Source: Fastidiosipila sp963510375
GTDB taxonomy: Bacteria > Bacillota > Clostridia > Saccharofermentanales > Fastidiosipilaceae
Direction: 5' to 3'
Length of the DNA: 64,000 nucleotides
Assembly (NCBI GenBank): GCA_963510375.1
Contig: CAUPES010000008.1
Coordinates: 1 to 64,000, forward strand
A model generated the notes under the pieces. The model saw nothing but the letters and a program-made list of their open reading frames with translations, made no database searches and had not been told where the DNA came from. The position numbers and the translations under genes are program-made. Numbering within the stretch: position 1 is the stretch's first letter; the number at the start of each line of letters is the position of its first letter. Shown here in pieces: positions 18,664-28,808 of this stretch.

Positions 18664-19887
18664 CTAAACATATTTCTGTCTAAAGTAGTGATACATAGTA
18701 CTTCTGATCATACCGTTATATAATTTACGCCTTTTATCTGCCTTGTGACCAGTATTTTTTTCAAAATCACTTGCAGTAATAATACTCAAACGTACACCTG
18801 GATTGGTAAAGTTAGTTTTTGGATAAAATATTAAATTTGCTATTCCTCGATTAATTCTAATTGCATCTGCTTCATCAGACATTCTTTCTCCATAAGGTGG
18901 ATTCGCTAAAAATAAGAATTTTTCATTGTTAAAATACTTTCTTAGATTATCAATTTTTAATTCATATAAGTCTAAAACTCGAAAATCAATAACTTCTCTA
19001 ACACCAGCACGCCTAGCATTTGCTTTGGCCATGCTGATACTTTTACCATCAATATCTGAACCTGCAAATTTAACATTATTCAGATCTGGCTCTCCTCGCA
19101 AAACCTCAGCATTGATAGCTGCTTCTTTTACTTTCCTGAAAACTTCTGGACCTATAAAAGGCCACTGTTCTGCAGTAAATTCTCTTCTAGATCCTGGAGC
19201 TATATTGTAAGCAATCATAGCAGCTTCAATAGGAAACGTTCCAGAACCACAACAAACGTCATATACAACTTCATTGTTTAACGGATCATACTGACTTAAT
19301 TTAATAATTCCAGCTGCAAGTGTTTCTGAAATAGGCGCTTGATTTCTATCTAATCTATAACCACGCTTGTGTAAACCGGATCCAGACGTATTAAAGCTTA
19401 AGCGTACATTATTATCAATAATTTCATAAGCAATATGTAAATCTAAGAGATTTTTATCTTCTTTTAGTCTAGTATTTTCATTTAAATTTCTAGATTCGAT
19501 CAGAGAAATAACTATAGCCTTTTTTATAGTACTTTGAATCGCGGATGGAGCAAAAAGTTTCGAATTATGCGTATTAGATCTATCTACAGTAAATGCAGCA
19601 TTATCTGGAATCCATTCAGACCAATCTAAAGATTTAACTTTATTAAAAAGTTCATCAAAATCATTAGCTTTAAATTCAGCAAATACTAACTCAACTCTTT
19701 CGGCACAGCGTAGATGAACATTACATACGGCCACCGCTTTAGCTATAGCGTTCTTATTCTGTTCTAAATTTATTTGAACATTGCCATTTCCAATCTCTAC
19801 ATTTTTCTTATCAAATCCAAGATCAAATAGTTCATCTCTTACAACAGATTCTAATCCAAATAATACTGGTAAATTGATTTTATACAC
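18664..19887 (-). CDS. THUMP-domain rRNA guanine-N2-methyltransferase (RlmL N-half / YpsC-like)
   Basis: 407 aa. Contains an N-terminal ferredoxin-like/THUMP RNA-binding part (residues 1-160) and a Rossmann SAM domain with YDVCCGSGTFPIEAAMIAYN and the exocyclic-amine methylase motif FLANPPYGERMSDE. Homologues methylate a guanine N2 in 23S rRNA. The start is a GTG at 19887, with AGGAG 8 bases upstream; the N-terminal sequence YKINLPVLFGLESVVRDEL is the expected family beginning. It stands alone between yifB and the divergent ychF. Confidence 0.9.
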   Translation of the reverse strand: MYKINLPVLFGLESVVRDELFDLGFDKKNVEIGNGNVQINLEQNKNAIAKAVAVCNVHLRCAERVELVFAEFKANDFDELFNKVKSLDWSEWIPDNAAFTVDRSNTHNSKLFAPSAIQSTIKKAIVISLIESRNLNENTRLKEDKNLLDLHIAYEIIDNNVRLSFNTSGSGLHKRGYRLDRNQAPISETLAAGIIKLSQYDPLNNEVVYDVCCGSGTFPIEAAMIAYNIAPGSRREFTAEQWPFIGPEVFRKVKEAAINAEVLRGEPDLNNVKFAGSDIDGKSISMAKANARRAGVREVIDFRVLDLYELKIDNLRKYFNNEKFLFLANPPYGERMSDEADAIRINRGIANLIFYPKTNFTNPGVRLSIITASDFEKNTGHKADKRRKLYNGMIRSTMYHYFRQKYV

Positions 19888-19986
19888 AAAAATTTCTCCT
19901 AAAAATTAATGGATTCATATTATCACAATTGAATATATCATGTATTATAATGCTTGATTAATTCATGCAAAGTTAGAAGTTTAAAA

Positions 19987-19995
19987 TGCTATAAT
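19987..19995 (+). promoter_or_regulatory. Extended -10 promoter of ychF
   Basis: TGCTATAAT is an extended -10 element about 70 bases before the ychF start. No good -35 hexamer is present at the right distance, as is common for extended -10 promoters. Confidence 0.45.
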
Positions 19996-20063
19996 AGCTG
20001 AAGTTATTAAGATACTCAACAAAACTTAAATATGATAGTTGATTTATTCATGGAGGAAAGTAT

Positions 20064-21155
20064 ATGAATTTAGGTATAGTCGGACTACCAAATGTTGGTA
20101 AAAGTACATTATTTAATGCAATTACTCAAGCTGGAGCATTGAGCGCCAATTACCCATTTGCAACAATTGAACCTAATGTAGGTGTTGTTGATGTACCTGA
20201 CGAAAGATTAGATAAATTAAGTGAAATGTATAATACACGCAGTCGAGTTCCTGCAAAAATAGAATTTGTAGATATTGCTGGATTAGTTGCCGGTGCAAGC
20301 AAAGGCGAAGGTTTAGGTAATCAATTTTTAGCTAACATTAGAGAAACTGATGCAATCCTTCAAGTTGTCAGATGTTTTGAAAATGACAATATTATTAATG
20401 TTAATGATTCTGTTAATGCTGAAAGAGATATAGATATTATTAGTACCGAATTAGTATTAGCTGACCTCGAATGGATTGAAAAACATAATGCTAAGCTAAT
20501 AAAACAGGCCAAAGGCGATAAAAGCAAAGCAGCTGAGCTAGAATTCACAAAAAGGTTAGAAACACATTTTGCCGATGGTAAATCAGCTAGAACTTTTGAA
20601 TTAGAAGATGATGAAAAAGAGTTCTATAATGAATTAAGTTTACTAACAGCTAAGCCTATCCTCTATGTTGCTAATATATCTGAAGATGAAATTTCTGATT
20701 ATTCCGAAAACCCGCATGTAAAAGCAGTAGCTAAACAAGCTGAAAATGAAAACTCCGCTTATATTGTAATTAGTGCAAAAATTGAAGAAGAAATTTCAAC
20801 ACTAGAACCTGAAGAAAAAGAAATGTTCTTATCTGAATTAGGTTTGCAAGAATCAGGATTAGATAAAATTATTAAATCATCATACGAATTACTTGGTCTA
20901 ATCTCCTACTTAACAGCTGGTGAAGATGAATGTAGAGCTTGGACTATAACAAAAGGTACAAAAGCTCCACAGGCTGCAGGTAAAATTCACACAGACTTTG
21001 AACGTGGCTTCATTCGTGCCGAAGTTGTTGAGTCTTCTCACCTAATTGAAGAAGGTTCTATGGCTGCATGCAGTGCCAAAGGATTAGTAAGATCCGAAGG
21101 TAAAGAATACGTTGTAAAGGACGGAGATGTAATTCTATTTAGATTTAACGTATAG
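20064..21155 (+). CDS. ychF: Redox-regulated Obg-like ATPase YchF
   Basis: 363 aa, full length. P-loop protein that hydrolyses ATP in preference to GTP and interacts with the ribosome. G1 is GLPNVGKSTLFNAIT, G3 is DIAGLVAGASKGEGLGNQFL, and the missing canonical NKxD is replaced by the family NISE-type segment (LYVANISEDEI). The C-terminal TGS domain (AWTITKGTKAPQAAGKIH, GKEYVVKDGDVILFRFNV) is complete. GGAGG precedes the ATG by 7 bases. It is the only plus-strand gene in the first 48 kb and is bounded by a bidirectional terminator. Confidence 0.97.
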   Translation: MNLGIVGLPNVGKSTLFNAITQAGALSANYPFATIEPNVGVVDVPDERLDKLSEMYNTRSRVPAKIEFVDIAGLVAGASKGEGLGNQFLANIRETDAILQVVRCFENDNIINVNDSVNAERDIDIISTELVLADLEWIEKHNAKLIKQAKGDKSKAAELEFTKRLETHFADGKSARTFELEDDEKEFYNELSLLTAKPILYVANISEDEISDYSENPHVKAVAKQAENENSAYIVISAKIEEEISTLEPEEKEMFLSELGLQESGLDKIIKSSYELLGLISYLTAGEDECRAWTITKGTKAPQAAGKIHTDFERGFIRAEVVESSHLIEEGSMAACSAKGLVRSEGKEYVVKDGDVILFRFNV

Positions 21156-21211
21156 TTTGTAATTTATCTTAATTGTATACTTAATTATTACATATAAAAA
21201 TCTCACGCAAA

Positions 21212-21242
21212 AATAAAAGCCATCTTTACGATGGCTTTTATT
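21212..21242. terminator. Bidirectional terminator between ychF and coaE
   Basis: A perfect 13-bp stem (AATAAAAGCCATC and its complement, 5-nt loop) lies between convergent genes. It has A-runs before and T-runs after, so it can end transcription in both directions. Confidence 0.85.
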
Positions 21243-21243
21243 C

Positions 21244-21912
21244 TTAATCTTGTAATTTCGAATTACCTTCTTGCTCAAGACTATTACAATAATCATAATC
21301 TAATGAAAGAGCGATACCTCGCGAAATTAGTTCTGATTTGATCAGTTCAATAACTTTTCCTTCTAAACTTCTTATATCACCATTATTCTCGATAACAATA
21401 TCACCTAAACTTGAATATTCTTCCTGAGACAATTGAATATTTATTCTGCGTATAGCATCATTCCTAGGAATTCCTCTTTTTTCCAAACGTTCTATCCTTA
21501 ACTTATCGTCAGAGCTTACAATCCAAACTTGATCGCACTTATCTAAAAACCCTTCTTTAGCAGGTACTGGAACATCCATTCCAACAGCTTTAACTTTAGC
21601 CTCTTTTAATAGCTTACGCCTATAATCCATTTCGTTAAAAACCTTTTTATGGACTATTAGACTTAAAAGATCTAAGCTTTTGCTATCTTTAAAAACTTTT
21701 TCTGCCATTTTTGCTCTATCTAAGGCTCCATTAGCATCAATATACTCTGGACCAAAAATATCAATAATATCGGATAAAGCTGAACCTCCTGCTTTGGTCA
21801 CTTCATGCGATATCCCATCTGCATCCAAAACTTCTAATCCGTGCGTTCTTAATATATTGGCAACAGTACTTTTGCCACTACCAATTCCACCACTTATTCC
21901 TAAAACAAACAT
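21244..21912 (-). CDS. coaE: Dephospho-CoA kinase
   Basis: 222 aa, slightly longer than the usual ~200 because of a C-terminal tail. Catalyses the last step of coenzyme A synthesis, phosphorylating the 3' hydroxyl of dephospho-CoA. The Walker A (GISGGIGSGKSTVANIL), the DADGISHEVTKAG substrate motif and the lid region (RIERLEKRGIPRNDAIRRI) are seen. Located 19 bases after polA, a common Firmicutes pairing (polA-(mutM)-coaE). Confidence 0.95.
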   Translation of the reverse strand: MFVLGISGGIGSGKSTVANILRTHGLEVLDADGISHEVTKAGGSALSDIIDIFGPEYIDANGALDRAKMAEKVFKDSKSLDLLSLIVHKKVFNEMDYRRKLLKEAKVKAVGMDVPVPAKEGFLDKCDQVWIVSSDDKLRIERLEKRGIPRNDAIRRINIQLSQEEYSSLGDIVIENNGDIRSLEGKVIELIKSELISRGIALSLDYDYCNSLEQEGNSKLQD

Positions 21913-21931
21913 ATTTGTCCTTCTTTAATTA

Positions 21932-24550
21932 TTAATCTTTACTTTCATACCAGTTTTCACCTGTTTGAACATCGACTTTTAAAGGCACTTTAAAATCAAT
22001 TACAGATTCTAGTACTTCTTTTACTAATTTTTGACAAGTTTCTAAATCTTCCTCTTTAACCTCAATGAGAACTTCATCATGAACTTGAATTAAAATCTCA
22101 GCGTCTAGCTTAGCCGTTTTTATTGCTTGAGATAATTTAATCATAGCTAATTTCATGATATCTGCAGCTGTACCTTGAATTGGTGCGTTCATGGCTGCTC
22201 TTTCTCCAAATTTACGTTTGTTAAAGTTCTTTTCTTTAAGCTCGGGTATATAACGTCTACGTGAAAAATAAGTTTCTACATAGCCATGCTCATAGGCAAA
22301 ATTAATTAAACTTTGCATATATGGTTTAACCTCGCTAAACAAATCATAATAAGCATCAATATAGTCATTTGCAGCTTTTACAGAAATTTTCAGATCTTTG
22401 GAAAGACTGAATGCTGAAATTCCGTAGATTATACTAAAGTTAACTGTTTTTGCCATTGATCTTTGCAAATGACTTACTTCTTCAGCTGGTATTTTAAAAA
22501 TACTGGCTGCAGTTTCTGTGTGAATATCTTTATCATTTTTGAAGTAGCTTAATAATGTTTCATCACCAGATAATTCAGCCAGCAGTCTTAATTCTATCTG
22601 ACTGTAGTCTGCATCTATGAACTTGTACCCTGGCTTAGGGACAAAAGCTTTCCTAATTTTCCTGCCTTCTTCATCTCTAGAAGGAATGTTTTGTAAGTTA
22701 GGATTTGAGCTACTTAATCTACCTGTAGAGGTTAATTTTTGATGGAAAATAGAATGAATTCTACCATCAGCAGCAATTTCTTTAATCAACCCATCTGTAA
22801 AAGTAGATTGTAACTTAGTAACTTTTCTATAATTTAATACATCACTAACTATTGGGTAGGCTACCGCTAAATCTTCTAAGACATCAGCCGCTGTGGAATA
22901 AGCTCCACTAGGTGTTTTCTTACTTGCAACTATTCCCATTTTTTCATATAGAACTTCAGCTAATTGTTTGGATGAATTAATGTTAAATTTATAATTTGCT
23001 TCAGCATAAATTCTATTAGCAAGTTCTTCGGATATTTTCTCAAATTCGTCACCTAAACTTTTTAGGATATCAGCATCAACCTTCACTCCTAATACTTCCA
23101 TTTTTGCCAAAACAGATATTAATGGGAATTCAATATTTTCAGCTAAATCCATAAGATCCTTTTCGTTACAGTCTACATTTAGTTTCTCGTATAAATCCAT
23201 GCTTTCTGATGCTAAACTAATAACATCAAGAGTATCTTTATCTAATTTTAACTTATCTAATTTATCCTCAACTACATTAACTAGTAAAATTTCTCGATTC
23301 ATTACAGTTGAGAAAATTTCACTTGCAGTTTTACCATCAACTTCGTAATTTAATAAATAAGTTAATATTGATAAATCCACAATATTATTGCTAAAAAACA
23401 AATCTAGCTCTTTAAACAGTAACTTCCAATCGTAAGCTACTAAAACAATACCCTGTTTTTTTAAATCAATTATTAATTCACGTACTTCTTCTTTTGATAA
23501 TGTTGCAACAAAAATATGATCTTCTGTATTATTCAAGCTAATATTATAAATTTCATTATTTTTACTTTTAACTAAATTAAAAATTACAAAAGCACTATCC
23601 TTAAATTCTTCAAAAAGTTTATTTTTATCAAGCTCAAATACTTTAACATTTTGACGTTTATGATCAATCTTTGACTCAACAATATCTTCTAAATCGAATT
23701 TATTTACTAAAGAAGAAAATCCTAATTTAATAAAAATGTCACTTAACTCATCTTTATTAGGATTTTGTTTTGCAATATTGTCTAAAGTACAATCAATTTC
23801 GACATTTCTATCAATTTTTGCTAAGTCATAAGATAAATAAGCTACTTCTTTTCCTGTCTCTAATTTTTTCTTATTTGAACCTTTTATTAATTCTAAATTA
23901 TTATAGATTTCGTCAAGATTTGAATATTCCTGCAATAATTTAATTGCTGTTTTTTCACCTATACCTTTAACTCCAGGTATATTATCTGAACTATCTCCCA
24001 TAAGAGCTTTCATGTCAACAATTTGACTTACTTCGATTCCATAATCTTCTTTGACTTTTTCAGGTGTATATATGGTTGTTTTTCCTCTTTGGCCAGGGTA
24101 AATTTGACTAATATTTTCGCTCAGTAATTGCAAGTCATCTCTATCACCACTCAATATGTAAACATGGTTATTTTCATCAGCAAATTTAAGTGATAATGTA
24201 CCAATTAAATCATCAGCTTCATATCCAGATTTCGAGATGACCTTAATATTCATTGTTTCTAGAATTTTACTAATAATTGGCATTTGGACGATTAAATCAT
24301 CAGGCATTTTGCTTCTATTAGCCTTGTAAGCAGCGTAAGCTCCTGTTCTAAAGGTTGGATCGGCAGTATCGAATAAAACAGATATATGTGTAGGTTTTGT
24401 CTGATCTATAAATTTTAATAACATATTTATAAAAGTATAGACTGCTCCTGTTGGTGTTCCATCTGGGGCTGTTAGTTGTCCTGATCTAGCTTGTCCATAA
24501 AATGCTCTATATGCTATTGAGTGACCATCTACTAGTAATATTTTGTTCAT
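21932..24550 (-). CDS. polA: DNA polymerase I
   Basis: 872 aa. Fills gaps and removes RNA primers. The N-terminal 5'-3' nuclease (LLVDGHSIAYRAFYG, ALMGDSSDNIPGVKGIGEKT) is intact. The middle domain lacks the acidic DxE of an active 3'-5' exonuclease (the position reads FVIFNLVKSK), so no proofreading is expected, as in Bacillus and Taq enzymes. The polymerase domain is canonical: DYSQIELRLLAELSGD, RSMAKTVNFSIIYGIS, and IQVHDEVLIEV. It is followed by coaE and preceded by a RluA-type pseudouridine synthase. Confidence 0.97.
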   Translation of the reverse strand: MNKILLVDGHSIAYRAFYGQARSGQLTAPDGTPTGAVYTFINMLLKFIDQTKPTHISVLFDTADPTFRTGAYAAYKANRSKMPDDLIVQMPIISKILETMNIKVISKSGYEADDLIGTLSLKFADENNHVYILSGDRDDLQLLSENISQIYPGQRGKTTIYTPEKVKEDYGIEVSQIVDMKALMGDSSDNIPGVKGIGEKTAIKLLQEYSNLDEIYNNLELIKGSNKKKLETGKEVAYLSYDLAKIDRNVEIDCTLDNIAKQNPNKDELSDIFIKLGFSSLVNKFDLEDIVESKIDHKRQNVKVFELDKNKLFEEFKDSAFVIFNLVKSKNNEIYNISLNNTEDHIFVATLSKEEVRELIIDLKKQGIVLVAYDWKLLFKELDLFFSNNIVDLSILTYLLNYEVDGKTASEIFSTVMNREILLVNVVEDKLDKLKLDKDTLDVISLASESMDLYEKLNVDCNEKDLMDLAENIEFPLISVLAKMEVLGVKVDADILKSLGDEFEKISEELANRIYAEANYKFNINSSKQLAEVLYEKMGIVASKKTPSGAYSTAADVLEDLAVAYPIVSDVLNYRKVTKLQSTFTDGLIKEIAADGRIHSIFHQKLTSTGRLSSSNPNLQNIPSRDEEGRKIRKAFVPKPGYKFIDADYSQIELRLLAELSGDETLLSYFKNDKDIHTETAASIFKIPAEEVSHLQRSMAKTVNFSIIYGISAFSLSKDLKISVKAANDYIDAYYDLFSEVKPYMQSLINFAYEHGYVETYFSRRRYIPELKEKNFNKRKFGERAAMNAPIQGTAADIMKLAMIKLSQAIKTAKLDAEILIQVHDEVLIEVKEEDLETCQKLVKEVLESVIDFKVPLKVDVQTGENWYESKD

Positions 24551-24611
24551 GTTTGCCTACTTTCATTTTTTTATTCTTATTTATTCCAATCAAACAAGAA
24601 TAAAAATTTAA

Positions 24612-25364
24612 TTATAATTCTTTTAATTTTGTAAAATATTCAGCAAATTCTTTCCAAGGTCCGACTGGATCAGGTAAGCTTATAAAAGTCATTAATTCCT
24701 TTTTGGTTGGATGTTCTAAAGTTAATTTATGAGCCCATAAACCTAAGAAAAAAGTTGGTATATTAAAGTCATGACTGGCACCATATTTGTAATCACCTAA
24801 GATTTTTTCACCTCTACTGGCTAATTGAACTCTAATTTGATGACTTCTTCCTGTAATCAGTTTGTTTTCTCTTAAAATTATTTCCTTATTTCCTATTTCC
24901 AAATTTGCTAAAACTCTAGTATATAGTTCTGCTTTTTTTGAATTTTTAAAATGATTATTATTGTCAACTTTATTCATATTAATCTCATGATTTTTATTCA
25001 AAAAATCTTCTAATTTCAACCATTCAGTTGTATTAATAGGGAGTGCATCATTTTTATTTGTTTTTTCTGTGATTGTCAAATAATGCTTTTGCCAACTATG
25101 ATTTCTTATCTGTTCATTTAATCTTTTAGCAGCTTTTGATGTTTTGGCAAAACACATTACCCCACCAGTATTTCTATCTAAACGATGAACTAATCCTAAA
25201 TATACATTGAAAGGCTTATTATCTCTTTTTTTGATAAACTCTTTTGCAGACTTGAGAATATCTTCATCTCCACTAGAGTCTTCTTGAGACAATACACCTG
25301 CAGGTTTGGTAATTACTAGCAAATGGTTATCTTCATAAATAATTAGGTCTTTAAAATCTTCCAA
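24612..25364 (-). CDS. RluA-family RNA pseudouridine synthase
   Basis: 250 aa. Isomerises uridine to pseudouridine in rRNA or tRNA. The catalytic aspartate lies in GLVHRLDRNTGGVMCFAKTS, and the entry motif IIYEDNHLLVITKPAGVLSQ and the TGRSHQIRVQLASRG motif are typical. There is no N-terminal S4 domain, so it resembles the short RluA/YlyB-like subgroup; target site unknown. The start is a TTG at 25364 with AGGAAGG upstream. Tail-to-head with an RsuA-type synthase. Confidence 0.9.
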   Translation of the reverse strand: MEDFKDLIIYEDNHLLVITKPAGVLSQEDSSGDEDILKSAKEFIKKRDNKPFNVYLGLVHRLDRNTGGVMCFAKTSKAAKRLNEQIRNHSWQKHYLTITEKTNKNDALPINTTEWLKLEDFLNKNHEINMNKVDNNNHFKNSKKAELYTRVLANLEIGNKEIILRENKLITGRSHQIRVQLASRGEKILGDYKYGASHDFNIPTFFLGLWAHKLTLEHPTKKELMTFISLPDPVGPWKEFAEYFTKLKEL

Positions 25365-25399
25365 TAATATCTGCCTTCCTAAATTTCACAATACAAAAA

Positions 25400-26107
25400 T
25401 TATAACAGTGAAAGTAATTGTTTAAGCTCTTTTGCTTTAATATATCGCCATTCACCAGTCTTTAAACTTCCTAAATCAATATTCATAATTCTTAATCTTT
25501 TTAGTTCTAATACATTATACCCCAAGCTTTCGCACATTCTTCTAATTTGTCTGTTTAGTCCTTGGGTGATAGTTAATTTAAACTCATTTTCATTTACTTG
25601 AACAAATTTAGCTGGTTTAGTAACTTGATTCAGTATATAAACTCCTGATTCCATTTTTTCTTTAAATTCTATTGTGATTTTTTTATCTACCTTAACTAAA
25701 TATTCTTTTTCTTTGTTTTGTGAGCTTCTCATCATTTTATTAACTATAGCTCCATCATTAGTTAAAAGTATTAATCCTTCAGAGTCTTTATCAAGTCTTC
25801 CTACAGGGAAAATCCTCTTTGGGTAATTAATATAATCAATAATATTTAAACCTTCTTTTCTAGAACTAGTACAAACAATTCCTCTAGGTTTGTTAAAAGC
25901 TAAATATATATTTTCAATATCGTTATTAGAAATATTTTTACCATTTACTATAACTTCGTCATCAGCAGCTACTCTATCGCCTAGAGTAGCAACTTTCCCA
26001 TTTATTTTAACTTGTCCAGATTCTATAAGTCTGTCAGCCTCTCTTCTTGAACAAACTCCTTGAGATGCCATAAATTTATTTAATCTTACCAAATTATCTT
26101 CATTCAT
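25400..26107 (-). CDS. RsuA/RluB-family rRNA pseudouridine synthase
   Basis: 235 aa from the ATG at 26107, which has AGGAG 8 bases upstream; the frame extends 15 codons further but without a ribosome binding site. An N-terminal S4 RNA-binding domain (VRLNKFMASQGVCSRREADR) is followed by the catalytic FPVGRLDKDSEGLILLTNDG (Asp is the nucleophile) and the C-terminal ITQGLNRQIRRMCESLGY. Family members modify large- or small-subunit rRNA. It lies between a sensor kinase and the RluA-family gene. Confidence 0.92.
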   Translation of the reverse strand: MNEDNLVRLNKFMASQGVCSRREADRLIESGQVKINGKVATLGDRVAADDEVIVNGKNISNNDIENIYLAFNKPRGIVCTSSRKEGLNIIDYINYPKRIFPVGRLDKDSEGLILLTNDGAIVNKMMRSSQNKEKEYLVKVDKKITIEFKEKMESGVYILNQVTKPAKFVQVNENEFKLTITQGLNRQIRRMCESLGYNVLELKRLRIMNIDLGSLKTGEWRYIKAKELKQLLSLL

Positions 26108-26170
26108 CGATATGACTCCTAATTTAATGGTTTTTACTTTAAGTGTTGTCAATTTATTGGCAATTTAGCG

Positions 26171-28012
26171 CTAAGCAGAGGTTTTCAAAGAAACAAAAAA
26201 GCTACTACCTTCGCCAACTTTACTCTCAACCCAAATCCTTTCACCCATTATTTCTAACAATTCTTTAGCTATTGACAATCCTAAACCTGTTCCTTCACTC
26301 CTACCTCTTGACTTATTACCTTTGTAAAATCTATTAAAAATATGGTTTAAATCTGTTTCGGATATACCACTACCATTATCTGAAATTCTCATAACTATAG
26401 AATTTATTTTCTTCTTATCATCAATAAAATCAATTCTTATTCTTCCAAATTCTTTAGTATATTTCATAGCATTATCTAATATTATAACAATAACTTGTTC
26501 TAACCGATCTTTATTAACAAAGACATCAGGCAAAACAGTATGCTTTTTAGGTATGACAAATTCAATACCTTTATTTAGCATTTGAATTTCGTATTTATAT
26601 TTAATCTCTTGTAGAAGATCATGCAAATTAATCCTTTCTGGATCAAAGTTTAGTTGCCCACTTTGCAAACCAGATAGTGCTAACATATCATCTATCAATC
26701 TACTCAGACGCATGGTCTCTTCTAAAATTATCTTGTAGTATTTTTGTTTAATTATTTCATCTTCAACAAGACCATCATTTATCGGCTCAATTAATCCTCT
26801 AATCGCAGTCAAAGGTGTTCTAAGTTCATGTGAAACATTAGATATATATTCTTTTCTAGTTTTCTCAAGAGCTTCACTTTCACTGATATCTCTAAATAAA
26901 GCAACAGCACCATTACTCTCTATATTTCCACCTAAAAGTCCATCTAGTTGAATTTGAATAACTTTATCTCTGTGCTTAACTTTGTGCACTCTACTAGTTC
27001 CAGATCTAATAACTTGTATGAAATCTTCTTTCAATGAGCAATTACTGATAATTTTCTCCATTGCTTCTTCATCACTAAAGTTTTCGAGATTAAACAACTC
27101 AAATAACGCAGGATTAATATGCATTAATTTCATATCAGCATCCACTGCTAAAATACCTTCACTTAGCGAGTTAATAAGTTTTTGTAAGCGTGTCTTCTCA
27201 TCATTTAATTTAGATAATGTTTCATCGAGATCATCAGCCAATTCATTAATAGCAGTTGCAAGCTCACCTACTTCATCCATAGTTTTTACTTTTACCCTAT
27301 TAGAATAATCTCCTTTGCTCATAGCATAAGCAATATCTCTAGTTGTTATTAATGGTTCTATTAATTTTCTTAATAAAAATAAAAGTGGAAATAATATTAT
27401 TAAAAACGTTAGTGAACTAGCTAAAATAAGTGAAAAATTAAGACTAATTAATTGATTATCTGATTTACTCAAATCAGTAATAATATATACAGATCCAATA
27501 GTTACACTAGCTTTACTATAACTATCTATCGCAACTATCGGATAACCAACAAATAAATTTTTATTTCGATTTATACCAATTTCCTTAATAAAAGATGTTA
27601 TCTTCTGATTCATAATCTCAACATTGTATTCTTCAATTGAAGCTTTCGCATCATTAATATAATTTGCTGGTAAATTATTAATATTTGAAGTGTAATTTAT
27701 ATCAAAATAATTTTCTCTATACATATAGACTATGATGACTGAGTCTAAGAGATCACTGGCATTATCCATGAATTTATCATAAGTAGCTTGATTTATTTCA
27801 CCCGCATAACGAGCAGCATTTATTTCAGCAAGATACGCAGCATTCTTCTTATTTTCATTTGTAGTGTTCTGAGTATAAATTATACTTGCAGTGTATGAGA
27901 AAATACCTAAGGTAATCAGCGCAGTTAAAATTAAAGCCAGTATCAAAGCCAAAACAATTTTACTAGCAAAATCACTGTTATAAAAACGCTTCCTTAAATT
28001 TATTTTTCTCAT
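26171..28012 (-). CDS. Membrane sensor histidine kinase (PhoR/WalK-like)
   Basis: 613 aa. Two membrane spans (about 17-40 and 190-215) bracket an extracytoplasmic sensor region of about 145 residues, followed by HAMP (KVKTMDEVGELATAINELAD), a PAS-like domain (ILAVDADMKLMHINPALFEL), a HisKA box with the phosphorylated His in ISNVSHELRTPLTAIRGL, and HATPase motifs (DNAMKYTKEFG, DNGSGISETDL, GTGLGLSIAKELL). It lies 61 bases after its partner response regulator on the same strand. The domain order is that of PhoR/WalK; with a Na/Pi symporter nearby, phosphate sensing is possible but not shown. Confidence 0.93.
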   Translation of the reverse strand: MRKINLRKRFYNSDFASKIVLALILALILTALITLGIFSYTASIIYTQNTTNENKKNAAYLAEINAARYAGEINQATYDKFMDNASDLLDSVIIVYMYRENYFDINYTSNINNLPANYINDAKASIEEYNVEIMNQKITSFIKEIGINRNKNLFVGYPIVAIDSYSKASVTIGSVYIITDLSKSDNQLISLNFSLILASSLTFLIILFPLLFLLRKLIEPLITTRDIAYAMSKGDYSNRVKVKTMDEVGELATAINELADDLDETLSKLNDEKTRLQKLINSLSEGILAVDADMKLMHINPALFELFNLENFSDEEAMEKIISNCSLKEDFIQVIRSGTSRVHKVKHRDKVIQIQLDGLLGGNIESNGAVALFRDISESEALEKTRKEYISNVSHELRTPLTAIRGLIEPINDGLVEDEIIKQKYYKIILEETMRLSRLIDDMLALSGLQSGQLNFDPERINLHDLLQEIKYKYEIQMLNKGIEFVIPKKHTVLPDVFVNKDRLEQVIVIILDNAMKYTKEFGRIRIDFIDDKKKINSIVMRISDNGSGISETDLNHIFNRFYKGNKSRGRSEGTGLGLSIAKELLEIMGERIWVESKVGEGSSFFVSLKTSA

Positions 28013-28073
28013 ATTTTATATTTCCCACTTATTGCTAAAAGTCAGTTAATATTCAGTAGTACAATCAAGTGTT

Positions 28074-28772
28074 CTATTTGTTCCTATTCTTCTCCGCTTC
28101 AAATTTATAACCAATTCCATAGATGGTAACAAGTGACCAATGTGAACTATATCCAATTTTTTGTCTAATTTGCTTTATATGAGTATCTATTGTCCTACTA
28201 TCACCATAATAATCTTCTCCCCAAACATTATTTAGTATTGCTTCTCTGGTCATTACTTTTCCCTGATGGGAGGCTAAGAAATACAAAACTTCAACTTCTT
28301 TTGGAGTGAAAGGAACTTCTAAACTCATAACTTCAACCTCATAAGTATCAAGATCAATTCTCAAATCAGGAAACTCTAATAAATGTTGTACTACTGAATC
28401 ACTAGAATCAATCCTCCTAATTATTGCTTTAACTCTAGCAACTACTTCTCGGGGGCTAAAAGGTTTGACAATATAGTCATCAGCGCCTAACTCTAAACCG
28501 ATAATTCTATCAATTTCATCACCTTTAGCTGTTAGCATAATTATAGGTACATTAGAAGTTTTGCGAATTTCTCTACAGACATCTATTCCGGAAATTTCTG
28601 GCATCATCAAATCTAAAATAATCAACTTATAAGACTTTTCTGAAAATCTATCTAAAACAGATTGACCATCATAAACCGAATCATAACTATAACCTTCATT
28701 TTTCAAATATAAACCTAAAGATTCATGAACGATTGGATCGTCATCTGCGATTAATATTATTTTGTCATCCAT
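28074..28772 (-). CDS. OmpR-family response regulator
   Basis: 232 aa. Receiver domain with the acidic pocket (IADDDPIVHESLG), phospho-acceptor Asp in LIILDLMMPEISGIDVCREI and Lys in DYIVKPFSPREVVARV, then a winged-helix DNA-binding domain (FTPKEVEVLYFLASHQGKVM, GDSRTIDTHIKQIRQKIGY). AAGGAG precedes the ATG. It is transcribed with the downstream histidine kinase. Confidence 0.95.
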   Translation of the reverse strand: MDDKIILIADDDPIVHESLGLYLKNEGYSYDSVYDGQSVLDRFSEKSYKLIILDLMMPEISGIDVCREIRKTSNVPIIMLTAKGDEIDRIIGLELGADDYIVKPFSPREVVARVKAIIRRIDSSDSVVQHLLEFPDLRIDLDTYEVEVMSLEVPFTPKEVEVLYFLASHQGKVMTREAILNNVWGEDYYGDSRTIDTHIKQIRQKIGYSSHWSLVTIYGIGYKFEAEKNRNK

Positions 28773-28808
28773 AGATCTCTCCTTAAAGATTTAACAATAC
28801 AGAATTTA

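Noticed and set aside
24568..24606. 11-bp AT-only inverted repeat before polA
   Set aside because: No G-C pairs and no T-run after the 3' arm on the minus strand, so a terminator call is not supported; likely chance in AT-rich DNA.
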